NCBI GenBank assembly: GCA_944321085.1 | Contig: CALUJY010000001.1 | Span: forward strand, 92,671 to 156,670 | Direction: 5' to 3' | DNA: 64,000 bases | From: an uncultured Barnesiella sp. | GTDB taxonomy: Bacteria > Bacteroidota > Bacteroidia > Bacteroidales > Barnesiellaceae_A | Part shown: positions 28,804 through 35,619 of the stretch, piece by piece | Layout of the letters: each line of letters begins with the position of its first letter | How positions within the stretch are numbered: position 1 is the stretch's first letter | Made by a program: the position numbers and the translations under genes | Notes under the pieces: model-generated | What the model was told of the DNA's origin: nothing | Databases searched by the model: none | What the model saw: the letters and a program-made list of their open reading frames with translations, nothing else

Positions 28804-30657
28804 ATGAAAAAAAGACAATTACTCGCTTCTTTGGCAGTAGGAACTGCCATGGTAGCTATGGCGGCTCCGGTAGCACCCTCTTTCGAGGTGAAAACTGATG
28901 TTGCTTTTGCTTCTGAAATGACGGCTGCCGGTACGTTGGCATGGGCCGACTATAACAACGACGGTCTGATGGACTATTTTATCGTAGCCGGTCAGGGAGA
29001 AGGCCCGCACGTAGGTTTGTATCGTCAGGAAACAGACGGCACTTTCACGAATGTTACAGAAGAAACCGACTTGATTTTTGCTCAGCTTTCGGTAGGAGCT
29101 GCCGCTTGGATTGATTATGACAATGATGGTTGTCTCGACCTGATTGTTGCCGGTAGAACGAATGGCAACGAGGCTTCTACCTCAATGACTTATTTCTTCC
29201 ACAACGAAGGTCCTTCGGGCAATTATAATTTGGTAGAAAATTTTGATATCGAAGATTTGCTTCCGCAACTCTCTCCCGACGGACAAGATTGCAAGGGTAT
29301 CCTCTTCGCCGCTGCCGATTTCGACAATGACGGTTGGACCGACTTGCTCGTAAGCGGTTATGCTCCTTTCGAGACCCCTATGCGTTATATCGGTTTGTTC
29401 CGCAATACGCAAAATGGTTCTTTCGAGCTGATGTCTAATCCCGAGTTCATCCCCATGAGCGGTACGACCGTTTATGCAGCCGACTTCAACAACGATGGTT
29501 TGATGGACTTCGTTATCGGCGGTTACAACGATGATATGGGTGATGCCGGTACGCCTACCGTTTACCTCAACGACGGCGACATGACCTTTACAGCTGTAAC
29601 AGGTTTCGGCTTCGGTTCGCACCAAGGTACACTCTTCCCCATCGATGTCAACAACGACGGTAAGATGGATATTATAGAGACAGGCCGCAATGCTAGTACA
29701 CTGAGCTGGGATCATGTAGCCCGCGTTTATATCAACAATGGCGACGGCACATCATTTACTTCTCTCGATGAGACAGTTACCGGCTTGGCTGGTTCTAACA
29801 GCTCGGTAGGTTTCGGCGATATCAACAACGACGGTTGGATGGACTATATGTCTATCGGCTGGTGCAGCGGAAGCCCCGTTAAACTTTTCCTCAACAACGG
29901 CGACAACTCATTTACAGATGCCACAGAGGTATATCCCGATGCAGCCCGTGCCCGTGACGGTGACATCACTTTCGTCGATTACAACAACGATGGCAAGCTC
30001 GATATTTCACTCTTCGGTTATCGCGACGGTGGCGGTGATACGCCCGAGAATCCTACTTGGCCCAACTATCTGGTTGTAAATACCGGTACTTTCGCTGCTA
30101 ATGCAGCACCTACTGCACCGCAGGTAACCAGCGTTAAACAAGAGGGTGCCGATGTTGTTCTTACATGGCAAGCTGCTACCGATGATACGACTCCTTCCGA
30201 GGCTCTTCGTTACAACGTTTATGCCAAAGGCAACGACGGTAAGATTTTCTGCTTGTCACCTGCCGACATTAACACCGGTTTCCTCAAAGTAAACCGTACG
30301 AATGCTTTGCTCAACACTCTCTCGTATCGTTTCAAAGGTATGAACATCAACGATTATACGTTTGGTGTACAAGCTGTCGACAACTCTTTCTGCGGTAGCA
30401 CCTTTACCAATGCAACAGCCGGTGTGAATGCTGTAGAGAGCGAGAGCGTTAAGACGTTTGTGGCTAATGGCGAAATCAACATCGTTAATGGTAGCGATGC
30501 CGTTGTTTCGTATGCAGTTTACAGCGTGAATGGTGCACAAGTTGCTGCCGGTAACTGCGCAGCCAACGGTGTTGCCGAGGTTGCTTTGCAAGGTGGCGTT
30601 TATGTAGTGAAAGTAAATGCTGCTGACGGTGTAGCTGTTGACAAAGTAGTTCTCTGA
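28804..30657 (+). CDS. Exported VCBS/FG-GAP repeat protein with FN3-like region and C-terminal tail, candidate surface glycan-binding protein
   Basis: 617 residues from the ATG at 28804, which gives the signal peptide MKKRQLLASLAVGTAMVAMA. Seven copies of a calcium-binding D-x-[ND]-NDG-x-x-D loop follow (DYNNDGLMD, DYDNDGCLD, DFDNDGWTD, DFNNDGLMD, DVNNDGKMD, DINNDGWMD, DYNNDGKLD), indicating a seven-bladed beta-propeller over about residues 35-430. Then comes an FN3-like segment (about 440-530), and a beta-rich C-terminal tail ends in LQGGVYVVKVNAADGVAVDKVVL. It occupies the place directly after SusD where SusE-type surface glycan-binding proteins usually lie. No catalytic residues are recognised, so a binding role is inferred from position and fold. 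Confidence 0.82.
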   Translation: MKKRQLLASLAVGTAMVAMAAPVAPSFEVKTDVAFASEMTAAGTLAWADYNNDGLMDYFIVAGQGEGPHVGLYRQETDGTFTNVTEETDLIFAQLSVGAAAWIDYDNDGCLDLIVAGRTNGNEASTSMTYFFHNEGPSGNYNLVENFDIEDLLPQLSPDGQDCKGILFAAADFDNDGWTDLLVSGYAPFETPMRYIGLFRNTQNGSFELMSNPEFIPMSGTTVYAADFNNDGLMDFVIGGYNDDMGDAGTPTVYLNDGDMTFTAVTGFGFGSHQGTLFPIDVNNDGKMDIIETGRNASTLSWDHVARVYINNGDGTSFTSLDETVTGLAGSNSSVGFGDINNDGWMDYMSIGWCSGSPVKLFLNNGDNSFTDATEVYPDAARARDGDITFVDYNNDGKLDISLFGYRDGGGDTPENPTWPNYLVVNTGTFAANAAPTAPQVTSVKQEGADVVLTWQAATDDTTPSEALRYNVYAKGNDGKIFCLSPADINTGFLKVNRTNALLNTLSYRFKGMNINDYTFGVQAVDNSFCGSTFTNATAGVNAVESESVKTFVANGEINIVNGSDAVVSYAVYSVNGAQVAAGNCAANGVAEVALQGGVYVVKVNAADGVAVDKVVL

Positions 30658-30740
30658 TAACCTTCTTGAACCCCATTCCGGTCTCCTCCCTTTTAGTGTT
30701 TATATCGGTTTAGAGACCGAGTGTGGGTTCTTCTCATATT

Positions 30741-30772
30741 AATCCACGCGGCGTGTCCGCGCCGCGTGGATT
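30741..30772 (+). other. Strong intercistronic hairpin before the GH27/GH36-like gene
   Basis: AATCCACGCGGCG (30741-30753) and CGCCGCGTGGATT (30760-30772) form a perfect, very GC-rich 13-bp stem with a 6-base loop. A weak T-containing stretch (TTTCATATT) follows partly within the stem. It may terminate or attenuate the SusCD-VCBS transcript. Confidence 0.65.
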
Positions 30773-30826
30773 TCATATTACATCATGGGAGACATCCTCT
30801 TTTCTATATCTTTATCTGTTTTCGCT

Positions 30827-33094
30827 ATGAGAAACTTTTGGTTATTATCTTTTTGTTTACTCTTTTTATTGTCGATGCCGGCCTTTGCACAAAAAGAGGT
30901 TACGGCAGGTGATTGGACGCTTTCGGTCGATGAGGGCGGCAAAGCAACTCTCACACATGCAGGGCGTGTGATACTCTCTTCAAACGAAGCTGTTTGGGGG
31001 CTTAACGACCAAACACTCTCTTATTCTTCCCTTGTTGACATAACAATGGAAAGCACTCCGTTAAGCGACGAAACCGGAACAGGTGAACAACTTGTTATAA
31101 AAGGGCACACAACGGCTCAACCTATAACCGAGATTACGCATTCATATTATATATATGAGGATAAAGATTTTATCCTTACCCAATTTACCGTTACTTCCGA
31201 CGATGATTTGACCATTAACTATATGGCTCCTGTACATGCGGGTGCCGCTTCGCAGATATTGAATGAGGGAACGAATTATGCCCTTTTTGTACCTTTCGAC
31301 AATGACATGTGGGTGCGTTATAAGACCACTCCTTTTGGCAGTTCTCATCCGTTGAGTTTCAATGTCTCGGCTCTTTTTAATGCCGATTCACGCCAAGGTT
31401 TAGTGACAGGTGCCGTAGAGCATGATGTATGGAAAACGGGTATTGCTGCCGTCACGTCAGGGAATACTGATTTGCAGTCGTTGACAGTTTACGGAGGAGC
31501 CGTTTCGTATGAAGTTACTCACGATGTATTGCCGCACGGCGCGGTTGTGGGCAAGAGTGTCAAGTCGCCTATGGTGATGGTCGGATATTTCGATGATTGG
31601 CGCGTCGGCATGGAGACCTATGCCGACCTTTGCGCCGCCATAGCTCCGCGTCTTGCGTGCAAGTTCGCCAAACCATTCGGTTGGAACAGTTGGGGCGCGA
31701 TACAAGATGATATCAACTACGACAAGGCATGTGCCGTTTCCGAATTTTTTGCCAATGAATTGCAGCCTGCGGGATTCCTCAATGCCGACAGTACTGTTTT
31801 TATAGGACTTGATTCTTATTGGGATTACGGGTTCTCTATCCGCAATCACATGTCGTTTGTACGTCGTTGCGGTGAGGCCGGACAGAAAGCCGGTATCTAT
31901 TGGACGCCTTTTACCGAGTGGGGTAAAAATCCCGATGTGTATGTTCCCGGAACCAATAACCAATATAAATATGGCGATTGTTACCTTTATGACAACAATG
32001 GCAAGGTGCAGGAGATAGATGGCGGTTATGCCCTCGACCCCACGCATCCCGCTACGCAAGCCCGCATGGCATATCAGTTCGGGTTGTTCCTCGAATGGGG
32101 GTATGAGTATGTCAAAATCGACTTTATGTCGCACGGTGCCTTAGAGGGCAAGCACTACGACCCGGAGGTATTTACCGGCATCCAAGCCTATTCAAAAGGT
32201 ATGCAATACCTCAATGAGCTGGTGGGCGACCGCATGTTCATCAACCTCTCTATTGCGCCCCTTTTCCCGGCCAACTATGCGCATAGCCGTCGTATAGGCT
32301 GCGACTCTTATCGCAGTATCTCGGAGACCGAATATACTCTCAATTCGCTTACCTATGGCTGGTGGCTCGACCATGTGTATTCATATAATGATGCCGACCA
32401 CGTGGTACTCAACGGTGCAACGTATATGGAGAACAGGGCAAGGGTTACATCGTCGGTTATAACCGGTATTTTTATTTCGGGTGATGATTTCAGCAACGAA
32501 GGTTCTGAAACAGCCAAAGACCGTGCACGTACGTTCCTCACCAATCGCGATGTCAATGAAGTGGCTCGTGTAACGAAGGCTTTCAAGCCTGTCGAGGCCG
32601 TTGCCGGCGATGCGGCTGCCGATATGTTTATGTATAATGTGGGAGATACGCTTTATGTGGCCGCTTTTAACTACACGATGCAAAACCGTGATTGTGTTTT
32701 CGACTTCGGCCGTTTGGGGCTTACTCCCGGTGTGAAGTATATGTTCCACGAATTATGGACAGGCGATAAGGATGTTTGTGATGATACATGGACGGTCATT
32801 GTGCGTCGTTACGATGCTCATCTCTACAAGATATATCCTTATGACGATAGCCGCGTGGCTGCAATAAGCAGCAATGCAACAGCGTGTTATTATGATGCGG
32901 GTTCCAAGATGTTGCGATTTGCAGGCAATGTTTCGGTCGTCGATAGCATGGTATATGATGTAGCAGGTATCTGTCAGTTGCAGGTGCATGGCCTTCACAA
33001 CGAAGTCGATGTGGCTGCGCTGGGCAAAGGCGTTTATCTCTATCGCGGTATGGATGCCGATGGTAGCAGTATTGCGTATAAATTCATCAAATAA
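30827..33094 (+). CDS. Clan GH-D (GH27/GH36-like) alpha-galactosidase family enzyme, exported, with C-terminal tail
   Basis: 755 residues from the ATG at 30827. An upstream in-frame ATG at 30785 exists, but the later one gives a clean signal peptide (MRNFWLLSFCLLFLLSMPAFAQ). An N-terminal beta region (about 25-265) precedes a catalytic barrel that opens with FGWNSWG. Barrel motifs include STVFIGLDSYWDYG, KAGIYWTPFTEWG, the nucleophile motif YVKIDFMSHG (D432) and RIGCDSYRSISETEY, whose D493 fits the acid/base position. A C-terminal beta domain and a tail ending GKGVYLYRGMDADGSSIAYKFIK resemble a secretion-sorting module. An alpha-galactosidase-type retaining enzyme is most likely; exact family (GH27, a GH36 subgroup or a relative) is uncertain. 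Confidence 0.8.
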   Translation: MRNFWLLSFCLLFLLSMPAFAQKEVTAGDWTLSVDEGGKATLTHAGRVILSSNEAVWGLNDQTLSYSSLVDITMESTPLSDETGTGEQLVIKGHTTAQPITEITHSYYIYEDKDFILTQFTVTSDDDLTINYMAPVHAGAASQILNEGTNYALFVPFDNDMWVRYKTTPFGSSHPLSFNVSALFNADSRQGLVTGAVEHDVWKTGIAAVTSGNTDLQSLTVYGGAVSYEVTHDVLPHGAVVGKSVKSPMVMVGYFDDWRVGMETYADLCAAIAPRLACKFAKPFGWNSWGAIQDDINYDKACAVSEFFANELQPAGFLNADSTVFIGLDSYWDYGFSIRNHMSFVRRCGEAGQKAGIYWTPFTEWGKNPDVYVPGTNNQYKYGDCYLYDNNGKVQEIDGGYALDPTHPATQARMAYQFGLFLEWGYEYVKIDFMSHGALEGKHYDPEVFTGIQAYSKGMQYLNELVGDRMFINLSIAPLFPANYAHSRRIGCDSYRSISETEYTLNSLTYGWWLDHVYSYNDADHVVLNGATYMENRARVTSSVITGIFISGDDFSNEGSETAKDRARTFLTNRDVNEVARVTKAFKPVEAVAGDAAADMFMYNVGDTLYVAAFNYTMQNRDCVFDFGRLGLTPGVKYMFHELWTGDKDVCDDTWTVIVRRYDAHLYKIYPYDDSRVAAISSNATACYYDAGSKMLRFAGNVSVVDSMVYDVAGICQLQVHGLHNEVDVAALGKGVYLYRGMDADGSSIAYKFIK

Positions 33095-33112
33095 ATTTGA
33101 GCTCTCTTTTTC

Positions 33113-33150
33113 CTCTATCCCGGCATGGTTCTGCCGGGTGAGGGATAGAG
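33113..33150 (+). other. Intercistronic hairpin before galM
   Basis: CTCTATCC (33113-33120) pairs with GGATAGAG (33143-33150), with CGGCA/TGCCG stacked inside. This fills almost the whole 75-bp gap between the GH27/GH36-like gene and galM. No T run follows. It is probably an mRNA stability or attenuation element. Confidence 0.55.
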
Positions 33151-33169
33151 CGAAAGCGTATAGGAGCGT

Positions 33170-34204
33170 ATGGTATTGAGTTATAAAGAATGGGGCGAGT
33201 ATGCAGGTGAAATGCTTTGGCTGTTTCGCCTGACAGCTGCCGACGGTGCGTATGTAGAGCTGACAAACCTTGGTGCAACGTGGGTGTCGGCTTATATGCC
33301 CGATGCCCGTGGAGAGCTTGCCGATGTGTTGTTAGGGTATCCTTCGGCGCAAGGCTACATAGACGATACCTGTTATATAGGTGCTACGGTGGGGCGGTAT
33401 GCCAACCGCATAGCGCGGGCACGTCTTTCGATAGAGGGTGTAGAGTATAAGCTCGAAACCAATGATGGAGACAATACCAACCACGGCGGATTTCACGGAT
33501 GGAACCGCCGGGTGTGGGGTTGGCAATTACTGCCGCAAGGAGTCCGTTTTACATTGGTTTCGCCTCACTTAGAGGGCGGTTTCCCGGGAGAAGTGCAGGT
33601 CGAGGTCGATTATTGTTTCGACGATAATCATTGTCTTACGCTTTGCCACCGAGCTGTGACAGACCGTACTACATGTGTCAATATGACCAATCATGCTTAT
33701 TTTAACCTCTCGGGCAGTGCAAAGCCTATCGACGACCATTTGTTGCGCATCTGTTCCGGTACAATGCTCGATACCGATGCTTCGTTTATCCCTACCGGTC
33801 GGCTTTGCTCTGTCGAGGGTACACCGTTCGATTTTATTCATGCCCATGCCATAGGCGACGGCTTGCACATGACGCACCGGCAATTGGAGTGGAATCGCGG
33901 TTATAACCATTGTTACGTTTTGGGAGAGCCCGGTACGATGCGTAGGGCTGCTGTACTGTCGCATCCGGCCAGCGGGCGCAAGTTGGTTGTCGATACGTCG
34001 TTGCCCGCGGTTTTGTTTTATTCGGCAGGTTTCCTGCCCGGCATCGAGGGCAAACAAGGTATGCCGCTTTTGCCTGCTACGGGTGCTTGCCTCGAAACAC
34101 AATTCTATCCCGATGCTCCTTCGCATCCTGCTTTCCCTTCGACGCTCTTGCGTTGCGGTGAAACATATTCGTATATGACTAAATATAAATTCGATATATT
34201 GTAA
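33170..34204 (+). CDS. galM: Aldose 1-epimerase (galactose mutarotase)
   Basis: 344 residues with no signal peptide, so cytosolic. The enzyme interconverts alpha and beta anomers of aldoses, feeding galactose or glucose to kinases. Family motifs are present throughout: TNLGATWVSAYMPD, GATVGRYANRIARA, NTNHGGFHGWNRRVW (H105), the catalytic general acid in NMTNHAYFNLSG (H175), HCYVLG, and the catalytic base in ACLETQFYPDAP (E309). Its presence in the middle of the PUL supports galactose-type monosaccharides as products. The next gene starts only 3 bp after its stop. Confidence 0.93.
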   Translation: MVLSYKEWGEYAGEMLWLFRLTAADGAYVELTNLGATWVSAYMPDARGELADVLLGYPSAQGYIDDTCYIGATVGRYANRIARARLSIEGVEYKLETNDGDNTNHGGFHGWNRRVWGWQLLPQGVRFTLVSPHLEGGFPGEVQVEVDYCFDDNHCLTLCHRAVTDRTTCVNMTNHAYFNLSGSAKPIDDHLLRICSGTMLDTDASFIPTGRLCSVEGTPFDFIHAHAIGDGLHMTHRQLEWNRGYNHCYVLGEPGTMRRAAVLSHPASGRKLVVDTSLPAVLFYSAGFLPGIEGKQGMPLLPATGACLETQFYPDAPSHPAFPSTLLRCGETYSYMTKYKFDIL

Positions 34205-34207
34205 CTT

Positions 34208-35587
34208 ATGAAAAACAATAGATGTTTCATGGGAGCTTTATTGCTCTTTGCTCCTCTTGCTGCAATGGCGCAGGATGTGACAGAATTTGTGGTGACGCAA
34301 CCCGGTACGCTCTCGGAGCTCGTTTCGCAAGATGTTTATACTACGTTGAGCGATATGAAAATCACCGGTACTGTCGATGCACGCGACTTCTTTTTTATTC
34401 GTGACAACCTCACGCGTATCTCTTCTATCGACATGACCGAAGCTACCATTGCGGCTTGCGAAGTAGAGGGTACGTCGTATGATGCCGATGCTATTCCTGC
34501 CGAAGCTTTCTCATTGCCGCAAGAATCGACGGCTATGACCCGCATGACGACTTTTGAGGCTCCGCTTTCGACGCGCAGTATAGGTGATAATGCTTTTTAT
34601 CTGTGCAACGTTTTACGCGAAACCAATATAGAGTCGTTGCAAGAGTTGCAATATATAGGCAACGGCGCTTTTTCGCGTTGCAATCGTCTGCGCGGCTTCG
34701 TTTTGCCCGCTTCGGTTGTCGAGGTAGGTGATGCCGCTTTTGCTTATGATGTTGCAATGTCGACTTTTGAGGTTGCTGCCGGCTCTTCGTTGGAGACTTT
34801 GGGTAGCAACGTATTCCGTGGCAATACACAATTGCGTACGCTCGATTTTTCGGCCGTAACTCGCCTTTCTACCATAGGAGATTATGCCTTTGCATCTTGT
34901 ACCAGTCTGTCGACAATCGGGTTGCCGCAATCGGTTGGCCGCATAGGTGAGGGCGCCTTTATGTACACGGCTGTTGAAACGGCCGATTGGTCGCACCTTT
35001 GGTCGCTGGATACTATCGAGGGCAGTATGTTCTATGGGACGACATCGTTGCAGCAAGTGAAGTTGCCGCAAAGCGTACAAGAGGTGCGCACCTCGGCTTT
35101 CTCGGGTTGCACCTCGTTGCAAGAGGTAGCATTGTCGTACAACCTCGTGTTTGTGGGCGACTGGGCTTTCTCGGGCTGTACAGCACTCGATTCTATTTTC
35201 TGTCCTGCCCAGACGTTGCCGTTGGTAGGGTATGAGGCATTCGAAGGTGTTGCCGTAGAGAATGTGACGTTGGCGGTCGATGCCACGAAATTGCCGTTGT
35301 ATGAGGCCGACATGGATTGGAGCGCATTCCATCTTGTAGGCATAGATGTGTCGGGCGTAGGTTTGACAAAGGTATCTGCTGCCAAGGTTGTGCGCGGTTC
35401 GCAATCGCTCTTGTTGACGACGCAAAAGGAGATGGCACAAGTGGCAGTATATGACTTCGGTGGCAACTTGCTTTCGCAGGTTGCGGTGAGCGGTTGCGAT
35501 ACAGTTGTCGCTCTGCCCGGTTTGGGAGCACGTTATATCGTTCGTATCGCCTATGCCGATGGAACGACCGAGGTTGTAAAACGATGA
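34208..35587 (+). CDS. Exported BspA-like leucine-rich repeat protein with C-terminal tail
   Basis: 459 residues with a signal peptide (MKNNRCFMGALLLFAPLAAMAQ). About ten LRR_5/BspA-type repeats cover residues 115-370, each with an [IV]G-x-x-[AV]F core (IGDNAF, IGNGAF, VGDAAF, LGSNVF, IGDYAF, IGEGAF, VGDWAF). Such proteins are usually surface adhesins or binding scaffolds. The last 75 residues form a beta tail ending in GARYIVRIAYADGTTEVVKR, resembling the tails of the VCBS and GH97 proteins. It is 3 bp from galM and 32 bp ahead of the GH2 gene, so firmly within the operon. A direct role in glycan binding is inferred only from context. Confidence 0.8.
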   Translation: MKNNRCFMGALLLFAPLAAMAQDVTEFVVTQPGTLSELVSQDVYTTLSDMKITGTVDARDFFFIRDNLTRISSIDMTEATIAACEVEGTSYDADAIPAEAFSLPQESTAMTRMTTFEAPLSTRSIGDNAFYLCNVLRETNIESLQELQYIGNGAFSRCNRLRGFVLPASVVEVGDAAFAYDVAMSTFEVAAGSSLETLGSNVFRGNTQLRTLDFSAVTRLSTIGDYAFASCTSLSTIGLPQSVGRIGEGAFMYTAVETADWSHLWSLDTIEGSMFYGTTSLQQVKLPQSVQEVRTSAFSGCTSLQEVALSYNLVFVGDWAFSGCTALDSIFCPAQTLPLVGYEAFEGVAVENVTLAVDATKLPLYEADMDWSAFHLVGIDVSGVGLTKVSAAKVVRGSQSLLLTTQKEMAQVAVYDFGGNLLSQVAVSGCDTVVALPGLGARYIVRIAYADGTTEVVKR

Positions 35588-35619
35588 ACTTTATTGTGAT
35601 ACCGTAATATTTGTAGGAT

